From positions 217,026,652 through 217,090,651 of the forward strand of contig NC_084793.1 of the NCBI RefSeq assembly GCF_963169125.1: 64,000 bases of DNA. Direction: 5' to 3'. A program made the position numbers and the translations under genes. The stretch is from Humulus lupulus. Lineage: Eukaryota; Streptophyta; Magnoliopsida; Rosales; Cannabaceae. Positions 35,033-46,574 of the stretch are shown in pieces (the first letter of the stretch is position 1; each line of letters begins with the position of its first letter). The notes beneath the pieces are model-generated. The model was not told the DNA's origin. It searched no databases and was given only the letters and a program-made list of their open reading frames with translations.

Positions 35033-37560
35033 TGTAATTTCCTCCTAGTCCAGGACCATTACACTTTGTACTTTAAATAGTGTCAGACTTGCTAATTAAG
35101 TCATTTGGTTATAAACGTGTAACTAAGGTTAACGTCAAGGGTTAGGGTTAAAAGTTTTGGTCAAAGGAATTGTTGAATTTTCATTTAAAAAGTTTCATAC
35201 ATACATGGGATCCAAAAATATTACAAACAAGCGTTTAAAGGGGTGTATATACATCAAATGTGACAACCGGTCATCCTAAATGGTAAAATTGGGGCTACAA
35301 CCCTAGTTCCTTTGAGATATCCTCAGTCATGGTGGATGAGCTGCCACAAATGTACACGCCACCACCGACGCTCTCTAACTAATGGCTGGTCAAGCTTTCA
35401 TTTTCCCTTACCTGCACAACATAGCACCCGTGAGCCAAGGCTCAGCAAGAAAACTTAAACATGTGGATGAACAGAAAATACAGATTTCTAGATACTTATC
35501 TAGCATGCCCAGCAGTAATAACCTACTCATGCATACATATAATTACAAATAAATGGTTATTGGACCATTTTTGGGGTCCTTGCCTTGAGCAGTTGACCAT
35601 AGAGTCAACCCCGGGGCCCTACGCCTTAGCTATGTGACCATAGAGTCACCTGGGGCCCTCGCCCTTAGCTCTGAGTAACTAGCCATAGAGCTAGCCATAC
35701 ATTTTGTTTTCCAACAACCATAGTGTCGACCAATGTAACAGTACGTTGCTGATTTGGGCCTAAGCCTTTCGACCAGTGCGCAGCGTGCAATTGCCGCCCA
35801 TGACTAATAAGTCAAGCCCTGAACCAGATATTCAGATACAGATACAAAGAAGCATACTTCAGACAATACAAGTATGCATACATATTAATCATATAACACC
35901 ATAAATTAAATGAAAACATAGTAAATACCATGTTCGTTAACGGGATCGAGCCCTAACTATGCAAACCATGTGAACAATCATATAACACTTAGCCAGAAAC
36001 GGAATATTCAAGTATGTTTAATCAACAAGCGCAATCATAACTCAAACACGTACATTCTCAGGGGCCCGAGCCATCTTCATAATTATAATCAACAATCGCG
36101 CCCAGCCCTAAACACATATATCACGTATTGGGTGCAGTTTTCTTACCTCAGGTCTGTATGCACAATAAAATAAGAACGACTCTCGAGCACGATCCCAGTT
36201 CTGAGCCCCTAGCGATAACCTATTCACAACCATAGCATAGGATCTCATCAATAGTGAGCAAATAATGGCTTCCAGACCGAGTCTTAGACTTCAGGACCTC
36301 GAATTCTACTAAACCAGGTAGTAGAATCAATCCTGAGCCCTTACGAATAAATTTCTGTTATTCAAGACCTACGGTGGCTAAAACAGCCCAGGCAAGCCAC
36401 GACTTGCCCCTAAGGGTCGTGGCGCGCCTCCCAAGTCAGAGGCCCTCTCTGCCTGGAACCTGGACATGGGCCGCGTCCTGCCCTAGAGGGTTGCAGCACA
36501 CCCCCGAAGTAGAACCCCCCCCCCCCCACTAGCCCTCGGTTCAGTTGGGTCTCGGCGCCCCAAGAACAGGGCCACGACCTAACCCTGTAAACCCATAATT
36601 TCTCTATTTTTCTCCAGTCAAAATCAATGAAAACCACCCCAAATCAATCCTATAACAATAATTAAATCCTCTTAATAATATCATCATAATACCAGCAACA
36701 AAACCCAACTTAAAACTTGATGAAAATCCCATCAAAACTCAATAATCCAACATTTGAGGTACAAGCTCAATAACACCAAAAACTCTAATAGAATTTAATT
36801 AAAGCAGAGGTTATAACCTTACCTCATCGGTGATTTAAGTCCCCCTAGCTGTAGCTAATCTAATCCCAGGTTTCAGTCTTCAATTGCCAAGCTTTCAACC
36901 AAAAAATTTCTTAGTTTTCCTCAAGTATTTTACTTAGAGAAATGAGAGAGAATAAGGGAAAAATATTCAATTGGTGTTGCTGCTCACAATGTGTATTTTT
37001 GTGTTTGGTTTTCTTTCTTAAGGCTTAAGTAATCTTAAGCTAATCTTGAGGCTTGAGGTACCAAAAATGTCCCAAAGGGCAAAATGGTCAAAGTCCCCAA
37101 TATCCGCTCCTAATCTCACTAACTCCAAATATATCCTCAATTATTCATTCTTGTTACCCGATAACCCGATACTAATCTATATGCCCAAAATACCCCTTGA
37201 CTTGCCCCGAGTCGGATATTGGGTCTCGTTGTGATTTTTTTTGCTAACTTGCTCCCTAGGATCGTCTCGTGTCGAGTAACCCAAATAAACCTTCATAATA
37301 ATGTGGCCATATCACATATATGCACATATATACAACTATGCCCATAGCGACCAAATTTATGAAAATTTCCCTTCTAATAAGAAACTGGCTCACATGCATA
37401 TTCAATACACCTAAACATGCATATCTAGTCATATTATCATACAACTCACATAATCACATAATTACACAAAAATATATCATATGGCCATATAATTCCATAA
37501 ATTTCCATCCTAGCCCCTAATCAAAGTCCTAAGCCTTATTAGGTAATTGTAGATGTTACA
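35033..37560 (-). mobile_element. Solo LTR, Tekay type, in integrase (2528 bp)
   Basis: It begins TGTAATTTCC and ends GATGTTACA, and is flanked by the perfect duplication AATAT (35028-35032, 37561-37565). Host integrase reads through when the insertion is skipped (FRFLY then WWPRK). It shares 'ttacctgcac' and 'gtgagccaaggctcagcaag' near 35410 with the Tekay LTRs, in the same orientation. A run of 12-13 C lies near 36519-36531. No coding sequence. Confidence 0.9.
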
Positions 37561-37565
37561 AATAT

Positions 37566-38240
37566 AGAAATCTAAAATCCTGATACATCTTTATGGTGCC
37601 TCGATGCAAGGAGTAAGGGGTGGTATGAGATTCATCTAGAATCTCCCGTCTAATAATAGTATCCATCAGAACCAAGTTATGACCCTTGTTTCTCAGCAAG
37701 CCCATATCTGACACTGTATAGTCCTGAGCCACTCCAACTAGGACATCCCCTCCAATCATCATCATTTGTGGATCACTACACTGACTGTCTTTTATCCTTT
37801 CCAAAAGAGTAGACTAAAGTGTGATGTTGGCTAACTAGCCCACCACTAACTCTATTCTAGCTCTGGTCATATCCTCTGCCAATTCCTTGGATATCTGTCT
37901 CGCACTATATAATTGTCCTAGACCTTTCCGGCTTAAGGCATCTTCCACCACGTAGGACTTTTCTGGTGATATAAGATTTCACAGTCATAATCCTTCACAA
38001 GTTCTAACCAACTCCTTTGTCTCATGTTCACCTCTTTCTACATGAAGAAATACTTCAGGCTCTTGATGTCAGTGCATATCTCACACTTCTCCCCATAAAG
38101 GTAATGCCTTCATACCTTTAATGCAAAGACCACTGCTTCTAACTCCAGATCATAAGTGGGGTACCTCTGCTCATATTCCTTCAACTAGCATGATGCATAG
38201 GTAATCACCTTCCCTACCTGCAAAAGAACACAACCCAAGT
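37566..38240 (-). pseudogene. Tekay-1 RNase H C-terminal half and integrase linker
   Basis: The minus strand reads GCVLLQ at the right edge, then KVWRHYLYGEKCEICTDIKS-like RNase H sequence (about 38040-38100), the linker, and at 37566-37804 SDPQMMMIGGDVLVGVAQDY then REILDESHTTPYSLHRGTIK, the usual approach to the integrase zinc finger. The N-terminal part of the same domain lies at 53562 beyond the solo LTR. Multiple stops. Confidence 0.82.
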
Positions 38241-38972
38241 TGTAATGACCCAACTATTTCTAAGACTTTGGACCATTAAAACTACTATACATAGACACTA
38301 TTCTTAAGAAAACATACATATGAAACATTCATAACTTTATTAAAAACTTTAAGGTAAATGTTGAAATACATAAATCGGGGTATGGGATCCCATTGTTTGA
38401 AAAAAAAAACATAACTTTAACTTAATTAAAATTGTTTACAAAACCAAGTGCAGAAAATACATAGAAACATAATTAAAAAGACTAAAAATAACGTCGTCCT
38501 CAAATCGCTCATGCAGTCCACCGAATCCATTCTTCCTCATTACACAACCCCAAGCTATCAAGAATCCTTCCACCGCCATAACTATTTTCCTGCATACATA
38601 AAATAAAGGAATGAGCATAATGCCCAGTAAGGAAAATCTACTAGAAACATAAAACATACTCATAAACTATATCATAAACATATACTACAAACATATGTCA
38701 TATGCTACTACAATGGCCATTATACTACTTGGGGCTTGTAAACTAAACAAGTCATATGCTCAATAGATTGGTGGGGCTTGCTAGCCAAGCAAGTCATATG
38801 CCCATAATTTATTGGGGCTTTTTAGCTATACAAGTCATATGCCCATGGTCTATAAACATACTATACATAATGTAACATAAGATAACATAATATATGATAA
38901 GATAACATAAGATAGCATAACATATCATATAAACATATAAAATTCTATCTTATTTTCCTTACCAAAACCAGG
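38241..38972 (-). mobile_element. Solo LTR in Tekay RNase H, first part (solo LTR D)
   Basis: It starts TGTAATGACC after CAAGT and continues past the nested Tat-A element at 52371 to end ATTCTACA before CAAGC. Skipping it joins GLG and CV of the conserved RNase H motif, so CAAGC is the original site and the left copy has one C-to-T change. The combined length is about 1.92 kb. A 42-bp tandem repeat (three copies, 38728-38850, 'ggggcttg...caagtcatatg') lies inside. Confidence 0.85.
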
Positions 38973-40502
38973 TGTTGACGGTGAGAACTCATCAACGAAG
39001 TTAAGTTAGAAAAATCAAAGTGTGGTGCTTATGAATGAAGAACTTCAAAAATCTAAATAGAAACTTAGAAAATAGTTGCAGAAGAAAAATGGAGAAAATA
39101 ACTTGTATTTCTCTTTTGTGTCCAGCTACAATGTTTTTTCCTACCCCCTTCCATGTGGAAGTGGGGTTCCCTTTATAGTGGGCTCTAATGGCCTCTGATA
39201 CATTGTGGTCTAGGGGACCAGATGGTACACAAGTACATTGTCAGGAGAGTGGTCTTAGGGGTAATGGTGTTGGCTCCAGTACATGGCCAGGTTCTGTGGG
39301 GATGTCTCCACTACTTATTTAGTACAAGTGTCAGAGGAGTGGCTCCAGGCGTAGTGGTGCTGATGGTGGTGTCGGCTCTGACATCTGGTTTGAAGCATAT
39401 AGGCCATGTCCCCTCTCCAAGTACTCCCACTACTTGTCTGGCATGAGTATTTAGATTAGACATACGGTGTCTTAAAGGTCGTACCCCATACAATATCGTA
39501 CTAGTACGATTCTTTTAAATTATACTGGGGCTTTTACCTCTAAATGTTAAGGTCTCCATAGGTCTTCATAGCAAACACCCTCTTGAGGTGTAGGGTGTGA
39601 GACACCCGATGCACGCAGGGGTCGTGGCGTGAAACATAGCTCTTGGATCCTTGGCGCAAGGCGCCCAAAGCACCTCTTTGCCACCCACGAGACGTAGGTG
39701 ATAGGTGCACGAGATGCCCCTCTAGAGGCCCTGGTGGCGTGACACTGATGGCGCGAGACGCCTCTCGCGAGGCCCTATGCGCGCGACACTGATGGCGCGA
39801 GATGCCTCTCGTGAGGCCCGCACACGCGGCATTGATGGCACGAGACGCCCCTCACGAGGCCCTGGTGGCACAGCACGGATGGTGTGAGACGCCTCTCGCG
39901 AGGCCCTGCGTGCGCATCACTGATGGCGCGAGACGCCTTTCGTGAGGTCTTGCGCGCGCGGCACTGATGGTGCGAGACGCCGCTCACGAGGCCCTGGTGG
40001 CACGGCACAGATGGCGCGAGACACCTCTCACGAGGCCCTGCGCGTGTAGCACTGATGGTGCGAGATGCCCCTCGCAAAGCCCTGGTTGCACAACACGGAT
40101 GGTGCGAGACACCTCTCGCGAGGCCTTGCACGTGGCACTGATGGCGCGAGACGCCCCTTGCGAGGCCCTGGTGGCGCGGCACTGATCGCACAAGATGCCT
40201 CCTCGCGAGGCCCTGGTGACGTGGCGTGTCGCGAGGCCATGCTAATGATCCCACTCGAGGGAGGCAGTCACGAGACGGGTCTTGCGAGGGGTTGATGCGT
40301 GTGACGCTAGGCACTGCCTGGTGTGCGAGTCGTGGCCTCACTGGGTACATGGGTGCTAGGTATGTCGAGAATAGCATTGCTTGCCTCCGTGCGAGAATAT
40401 GGTGGCCCGAGGGCCTTGTGGAACAAGCATGTATTTAGGCGTTTAGGGGACCTTAACGTGTGCTTTGGACCTTTCACAAGTACGAAATTTTGAGCATGCA
40501 CA
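38973..40502 (-). repeat. 3' LTR of Tat-A (1530 bp)
   Basis: Begins TGTTGACGGTGAG and ends TGAGCATGCACA. The minus strand has a TATA-type box CTATAAAG at 39171-39178. The region 39700-40220 is a GC-rich array of 43-45-bp units ('actgatggcgcgagacgcc...gaggccctg'), about 11 copies. Confidence 0.92.
39700..40220. repeat. GC-rich 43-45-bp minisatellite in Tat-A 3' LTR
   Basis: The unit 'actgatggcgcgagacgcc' followed by 'ctcgcgaggccctg' plus a variable 'tgcgcgcgcgg' link repeats about 11 times. The same array is in the 5' LTR at 51490-52090 with slightly more sequence. It gives a false 200-codon minus-strand ORF. Confidence 0.85.
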
Positions 40503-40513
40503 CTTACCCCCCC
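40503..40513 (-). other. Polypurine tract of Tat-A
   Basis: The plus strand CTTACCCCCCC (minus GGGGGGGTAAG) directly follows the LTR end. It primes plus-strand synthesis. Confidence 0.78.
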
Positions 40514-40720
40514 AGTCTAGGAAAGGGCCTTTTGGCGCTCTGGTAGACTTTTATATGGTGTCGTGAAAGCACGGGTGATGTTAGTGGTGATCCTTGTGAT
40601 TCCTTGAGATTGATCGTGAGCCTATCGTCTTGCTACGTGGATCTCAATCTAGGTGCCAAGCTCCCTTCTTGGCCATTGATCAGTCTTTAGGTTCGATGGT
40701 TGAGATGATCCTATGGCTCC

Positions 40721-40728
40721 TATAAATA
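40721..40728 (+). promoter_or_regulatory. TATA box of the antisense gene in Tat-A
   Basis: TATAAATA stands about 215 bases upstream of the first ATG of the antisense reading frame (40938) and 30-35 bases before a plausible start at 'catattatttacac'. It is on the plus strand, opposite to the element's own transcript. Context and sequence fit a plant Pol II promoter; no expression data are available. Confidence 0.55.
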
Positions 40729-40759
40729 AGCCTTCACATCTAGCATATTATTTACACTC

Positions 40760-40831
40760 CATCTCCTTAGCTTAGTGGTTTTGAGATCCTTGCTCCGTTC
40801 AAGAGGTAAGGGGTTCAATCCCCCACAACCT
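40760..40831 (+). ncRNA. tRNA-like segment with A and B boxes in antisense leader
   Basis: TAGCTTAGTGG at 40768-40778 fits the Pol III A box (TRGCNNAGYGG), and GGTTCAATCCC at 40812-40822 fits the B box (GGTTCRANNCC). Between them, CTTG-CTCCGTT-CAAG can form an anticodon arm with triplet CCG, and GGGG-TTCAATC-CCCC forms a T-arm. The acceptor strands do not pair, so it is not a functional tRNA. It may be a tRNA-derived or SINE-like head, or a structured leader of the antisense transcript. Confidence 0.5.
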
Positions 40832-40937
40832 CACTTTTGCTATCTTTTCCCTTCTTCTTTTTTGAGTTCATTTCGCGTATGTCTGTATCCATGCAGGTAT
40901 TTGAGAACTAAAACACCTTTTTCCTTTGTTTTTGCAA

Positions 40938-43548
40938 ATGCGTACTTTTGACCACTTGCCTCTATTTGACCGTGACAGTGCTTTTAGCCCTCGACCTCCA
41001 TTTGACCACGACAGCGCCCAATTTTACTTGCCTGAGGTATACTTACTTTCTCCCTTATGTTTATTGGGTCCAAATTAGCACCATTCCGGATGGGGTACTT
41101 TGGCCTGAGCTCGTCGTGAGTCAACCCAAATGCATGCCCTCATTCATACCCCGTAGTTGGTTATTTAGAGCGCTTGAGCCAAGAGGTTTTGAGCTCATTC
41201 CTTTGTATTTTGTAGCGATCCTCTCATTTATTCGTGAACCCTTTTGCTTTCGGGACGAGGTCTCATGGCATGCGAAGGTCCATTCGACGCTCCTCCGGGA
41301 GTCAAGTTTGTTGACTTGTCTTCAGACTCGAAGTCCCCCGAGGACAATCCTCACCATGACTACGATACTATAAGGCAGGCCCGTATTCATCATCTTGAGC
41401 ATATGGCTGAACTTAGGCATAAAATCTAGGTGGTAGAGAGCGAAATAGACTCAGTTTTGAGGGGAGACGGAGTACCTTTCCCCCTTAACCATAATGACCA
41501 TGTAGCGAACCTTAGGGTGACCCTTTTAGATTTACAGATGGAGTTGGAGTTTATGGAGGTAAATCTCCCGCCTCAGCCTCCTACCCTGTTTTCCCCTAAT
41601 GATTGTCATGGGGTCGTCCCGTCTTCTCCTCAACCCTTGTTCTCGATCTACCCTTGCTTAGCGCTTTCACACTCGGCACCTCAATGGAAGACCCTTGCTA
41701 GGAAGAAAAAATGGAGGCTAAATTGCCCTGTTTCAACCTCACCTTTTTCTTTTGGTTTTCCAGATATATCGAAGAGAGCGCAATGACAGGTGACCGCTGA
41801 GGATCAAGACACTGGCCCCCTGTTGGTATCCACCCTAGTGTCCCATGTGTCTGAAAATAAATTGTTGGAGATAATGGGGAGCTACCGTGTTGGCACGGAA
41901 TACACATTATACGTTCCTTCGAACAAGTGTCGGGCTAATCACCCAAGTCTGGGTTACGTGGCCATGAGCGAACATATCTTGAAAGCGGGTGGCACAGTCC
42001 CATTACACCCATTTTTTGTCACGGTTCTCAATTATGTTGACCTTGCTCCACTCCAGTTGGCGCCCAACAGCTGGCTGACCTTGAGTTGCCTCTTTATCGC
42101 GTATATGGAGAATTTCGAGTGTGCTCCCACGACCCAAGAGGTGCATTTCATGTACAACCTCATGCCCTCTCCTAATTCCAAGGGCTTTTATTTCCTGCAA
42201 AAAGCCAATACTTCGGTCTCCTTGATAGAGGGCTCTGTATCCAACCTAGGGTCTTGGAAGTAGGACTTTTTCTTTGTGAAGGGTCCCCTCTCTGTTCGTG
42301 AGCACTTTTGCTCAACTCCAAGTATGTACTTCAAGCTTTTTCTTTTTTTAGAACTTACTGTTTTAGGACTTATGATTGTGTCGGCAACTGTGTTGATTGT
42401 GCAAAGAATTTCGCCACGCCTGAAGTTCTTGGGTCGGAGGCGAATGCAATGGATAAATTTCTCGAGGCTGACCCTGCCCAAAAAAGGGCTGCATGTCTCT
42501 TCACCGTGACCAAACTCAACTTCCACAAGCTTTCCCCGGTTCCTGAGCCTGAGTTGTTGTGGACTATTTCTGGAGCGCGGAAGAAAAAGGCTGTTTTGGC
42601 TGAACATCCCTCGGACGAGGGTAAGGCTGAGCGTGTGCCAGAGGGGGTCTCCCCAGGACATGGGCAACTCCACCTACCATCTTTGTCTCCTAGGGGGTGC
42701 CCTCCTTTATCCCCCACAGACCATGACATGGCCTCCCACTCCCAGGATCAATAGGACATGCCGAGGGGTTTCCTCTGTCCTTATTCTGAGAACTTCGATG
42801 CTTTCCCTCAGGCTTCCCTTGATCTTGGTCCATCGGGGGCTCATTTTTCCAATCTTCCTGCACCCCCTCTTGGTCCATCAGGGGCTCATTTTTCTAATCT
42901 TCTTGCGCTTCCTCCTCCTTCGGCAAGCGGGTCATCTGTCCCTACCCAGCCAAGCACCATGGCTCGGAAGGGGCATCCTGGGTGGGCTGCATGGCAGCCT
43001 CTTATGGGTGACGGTATGTCTAGGTCGCCACGGATCTTCCTGAGGCTGATTAGAGTGGTCTTGGGAATTTTTCCATGTTGGAGCTTGGGGAGACTCTTAC
43101 GCGTTCTGCCGCTTGGGTGAGTTCATGCATCTTACGTTGGCATTATCCCTTTTCTCTCTTTTTTTTTGTTGCTTATCATTGTTATTGTTATTTTTGTTGT
43201 GCAGACCTATACAGTGGCTCAGCGATTTGCCGACTCCGCTCAAGACCTCTCTACGTTGAATGCTGAGAGGGACCGCCTTATGGTCCAGGTCCAGGGGTCG
43301 AGAGGAAGCTCGCTAAAACCAAGCTTAAGCTAGGGAAGGCCCTGGCAAAGGCCTCTTCCTCATCAAAAAATAAGAAGAGGGCGATTTCCAAGGCCACGAT
43401 GCTGCGGGAAAAGGTCACTTGCTTAGAGACCGAACTTGAGGGTGCAAAGGCTACCATCGCAGTGTTGCAGGGTAGGGTCGCTTCCTTAGAGGCAGACAAG
43501 GCGGATATTGAGTATAAATCCATAGAGCGCGCCCTCTATAGAGTATGA
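40938..43548 (+). pseudogene. Antisense ORF of Tat-A, 'putative gypsy-type transposon' protein (decayed)
   Basis: On the strand opposite to gag-pol. One frame runs from the ATG at 40938 to 42320 with several stops. It contains a globular domain at 41790-42320: SLGYVAMSEHIL, PLHPFFVTVLNYVDLAPLQL, APNSWLTLSCLFIAYMENFE, FYFLQK and DFFFVKGPLSVREH. This resembles the domain long called transposase_28 in plant Tat elements, where extra ORFs are known. A Pro-rich linker (42700-42950, LGPSGAHFSNL twice) follows in another frame. An intron with GT-AG ends (43117-43204) precedes a coiled-coil tail (LETELEGAKATIAVLQGRVA) ending at TGA 43546-43548, with a frameshift near 43300. Its role in the element is unknown. 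Confidence 0.75.
43117..43204 (+). other. Intron of the antisense gene
   Basis: Donor GTGAGTTC after the codon for Trp, then a T-rich tract (tctctttttttttgttgct), and acceptor TTGTGCAG. Flanking frames join as LTRSAAW then TYTVAQRFADSAQDL. The 88-bp length is typical of plants. An intron on this strand shows it was transcribed and spliced in the antisense direction. Confidence 0.65.
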
Positions 43549-44824
43549 AGGTAGAATCCTAACTTCGATTTCTCCTCCTTCGGTGAGCACGCCATTGCCC
43601 GAGCGTCTGAGTGGACGCCCATGGCAGGAGGCCTTGAGATTATCATTCTGCGATTTTTGCCATTTAGTCCCATTTGGTTTTATGCTCATTTGAGCCCTAT
43701 TTTGCTTGTAATTTCTCCGAGTCCTGTTATATTATCAAAACTCTTTTTTATATATATATATATACATATGTGATCATTCATCTTTATTCCTCTGTGTTCG
43801 AAGTCCTTTTGAGCCCGCACAATGGGGTTCGATAGGTTCTCTTTTTTATTAATTAAGCTCGAGGTCCTTTGGAGCCCACATGAAGGGGTTCAATAGGTCC
43901 TTCTTTAGTGCCTCTTGATTGTTCCTATAAGGATATATTGACCCCTTGGGTTCTAGTTATCCTTTTATGTATTTTTGCGTGCACTTATTATTTCTTGCAA
44001 GAAGCGTCCTTCTCGTCATTATTCATAGTACTATTTTTGCAAGGGTCTCTTTTAGGACCCTTTTTGGCTAGATGACTTGGTGGCCGCTCTAGGCTTATCG
44101 GAGGGTGCTTCCCCTGAGGCACTTCCTCTTGTGGAAGCATTTACTCTTATTTAGATGCTTTTCTTGTAGGACCTTTTGGCCTCCTTGATGTTCATAAGGG
44201 TAGCTAATCCTTGTGAACTCAGGTGATACCTTACAAGGTCTTCTTCTTGATTTATAAGGGTTTTTTTTTTTGGTTTATATATATATATATAAGGGTCTCG
44301 TTTAGGATCCTGAGACAAGGGGTCCTTCTACGGTCCTCCTGATAAGAGGGTCCTTTTAGGATCCCTCTGATAAGGGGTCCTTTTAGGATCATTTTGATGT
44401 CAGGGGTCCTTTTAGGATCCTTTTGATATAAAGAGTCTTTTAGGATCCCTCTGATATAAGGGGTCCTTTTAGGATCCTTTTGATATTAGGGGTCCTTTTA
44501 GGATCCTTTTGATATAAGGGGTCATTTAGGATCCTCCTGATATAAGGGTCCTTTTAGGATCCTCTTCTTTGCTATATATTTTGTCTCCTATCCTACCCCC
44601 CAAGTGCTTGGTGAAATTTATTCCAGCAGGCACTTTGGTGGATGCTATAGAGAAGAAAAATAACATCTAAAGTTGCGAACAATTTCATTCATAGCAGGTG
44701 GGTTACAATGACATATACGAAAGGGTTACATCTAATTGGGAGGTTACCCGGGTAGCCTCTTTGATTCCTACCTACTAAGTTAACATAACAAGGAACAAAC
44801 TAAACATTGGTATTCTTTACATCA
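43549..44824. other. Non-coding spacer between antisense gene and integrase of Tat-A
   Basis: Contains a TA-microsatellite (43749-43763), a block shared with Tat-B ('tcgaggtcctttggagc' near 43858), a second TA-microsatellite (44276-44291), and a minisatellite at 44293-44575. No reading frame with a motif was found. It lies between the ends of two converging genes. Confidence 0.7.
44293..44575. repeat. About 30-bp minisatellite, 9-10 copies
   Basis: The unit 'ggggtccttttaggatcc' plus 'ttttgatata' is repeated with small indels. Each unit contains a GGATCC. It lies just downstream of integrase in the sense direction. Confidence 0.82.
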
Positions 44825-45880
44825 GGTGCAGAAGTCGCACTGGTAGTATTTCTTGAGGTGTTCCGCATTCCATGCTCGAGGTATGACAGTGTTATCCATG
44901 CGGGCCAGTTTATAGGTGTTTGGTGGTATGCATTAAGCGACTTGGTAGGATCCTTCCCAGTTCGCCCCTAGTACTCCCGCCCCCGGGTCTCGCGTGTTGG
45001 GGAGTAATTTTCTTAGTACCAAGTCTCCTACCCTGAACATTCTCTCTCACACCCTTGAGTTGTAGTACCTCGCTGCTCGTTGCTGATATGTGGCTAGCCT
45101 CAGTTGTGCCCTTTCTCTCTTGTCTTCCAACAGGTCCAAATTCCCGACCAATGCTACGATATTAGCCTGGTCATCATATGCTTGCGTGCGGATGGAGTTA
45201 ATCTTCATTTCTATCGAAAGGACAGCCTCGCAGCTGTAGGCTAAGGCAAAAGGCGTCTCCCCAGTGGTGGAACGAGGGGTGGTCCTGTAATCTCAGAGTA
45301 CACTGGGGAGTTCCTTGACCCGGGCCTCTTTTAACTTTTCCAACTTTGTTTTCAAGTTCCCTTTTAGGATCTTTTTGATGGCCTCTACTTGTCCATTGGC
45401 TTGTGGGTGTACTACTGCATAGAAACTCCTCTTGATTCCTTTTTCCTTGTAGTATTCCTCGAATATTCCTCCTTCAAATTGCATTCCATTGTCGGAGATA
45501 ATCTTGTTGGGTACTCCAAATTTGCAGATGATATATTTGTTGACAAAGGTGGTGATTTGCTTAGTCGTTATGTTGACTAAAGGCTCTGCTTTCGCCCACT
45601 TAGTGAAATAATCGACTACTACCATCGTGTATGTAGCTCATCCTCTTTCTGTTGGCAATGCTCCAATCAAGTCAATTCCCCACACAGCGAAGGGCCATGG
45701 ACTAGTCATGTTCACCAGCTCATTTGGTGACTGTCGGGGGTAATTTGCATGTCTCTGGCCCTTGTCACACCTTCTCGCGAAGTTGCTTGCATCTTTCTCC
45801 ATGGTAGGCCAATAATACCCCTGGTCGATGGCCTTTTTTGCCGTGGACTGCCCCCGGCATGATTTCCACATTCCCCTTTG
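44825..45880 (-). pseudogene. Integrase of Tat-A (broken)
   Basis: From the right on the minus strand: zinc-finger end (YYWPTMEKDASNFARRCDKG, with Cys to Gly in the last CxxC), FAVWGIDLIG with the first catalytic Asp, a TGA after LPTERG at about 45635, VVVDYFTKWAKAEPL, then KIISDNGMQFEG with the second Asp, and HPQANGQVEAIKKILKG with the catalytic Glu. The C-terminal region continues to about 44825 (RTTPRSTTGETPFALAY, VGDLVLRKL). All three DDE residues are present, but stops at about 45635 and 45290 and a frameshift near 45870 inactivate it. Confidence 0.9.
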
Positions 45881-46555
45881 TGTATCTCTTGAAAAAAATT
45901 TAAAGCCTCTCCCTTATCTATGCACTGTAGGAGCGAGGTAGAAAAGCCTCTTTTATATAAGGCTCCATCTACTAGGGAGTGCTGAGTGGCTTTGTAAGTC
46001 AGTTTACAGGCATCTTTTTGGCCCAAAGGCAAGGTCCCGTCATTTAAGTACCTTACAATGGGTGCAGACCATGACTCCTCAGTGCTATTGACCATGTTGA
46101 TCCTTTCTTCTGCTATGCTTGGCTTGGGGAGGTATTTGACTGGGATGGACTCAAGCGTGTCTTCGTCTCGTGTGGATGCGAGTTTTGCGAGTGCATCAGC
46201 GTTTGTGTTTTGCTCCCTTGGGATCTGTTCTATGGTGTATTTTTCGAACGAATCCAAATACCCCTTCACCCTGGCGAGATATGCAGCCATTTTTGGACCT
46301 CTAGCTTGGTATTCACCCTTCACCTGAAACACTATCAGCTGTGAGTCACTAAAGACATGCAAATGGGTTCCCTTCAACTCCCTAGCTAGCCGCAGGAAGG
46401 CCAACAGCACCTCGTACTCTGCCTCATTATTGGAAGCTTCAAATCCAAATATCAAGGCACAATACATCTTGTGCCCCTCAGGTCCCATCATTACTATGCC
46501 AGCACTGGCTCCTCCTTCATTAGATGCCCCATCTACATGGAGGCTCCATTCTTCA
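45880..46555 (-). pseudogene. Second RNase H domain (archaeal-type) of Tat-A
   Basis: The minus strand reads LHVDGASNEGGASAGIV, then EASNNEAEYEVLLAFLRLA, HVFSDSQLIVFQVKG and REQNTNADALAKLAS, which supply the D-E-D-D catalytic set. This extra RNase H between the normal RT/RNase H and integrase is a hallmark of the Tat lineage. The frame is open from 46491 to about 45880; an upstream TAA near 46570 separates it from the tether. It then runs into the integrase zinc finger (HKGECGNHAGG), where a frameshift occurs. Confidence 0.92.
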
Positions 46556-46574
46556 GGGTGTTATTCCTCTTCAT

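Noticed and set aside
39775..40377. 200-codon minus-strand ORF, and the 184-codon relative at 51448-52002
   Set aside because: Both arise from the 43-45-bp LTR array of Tat-A; frames shift freely between units and the two LTR copies do not conserve them.
44293..44575. Possible CRISPR array
   Set aside because: The units are directly adjacent with no unique spacers and vary in length; this is a minisatellite in plant retrotransposon DNA.
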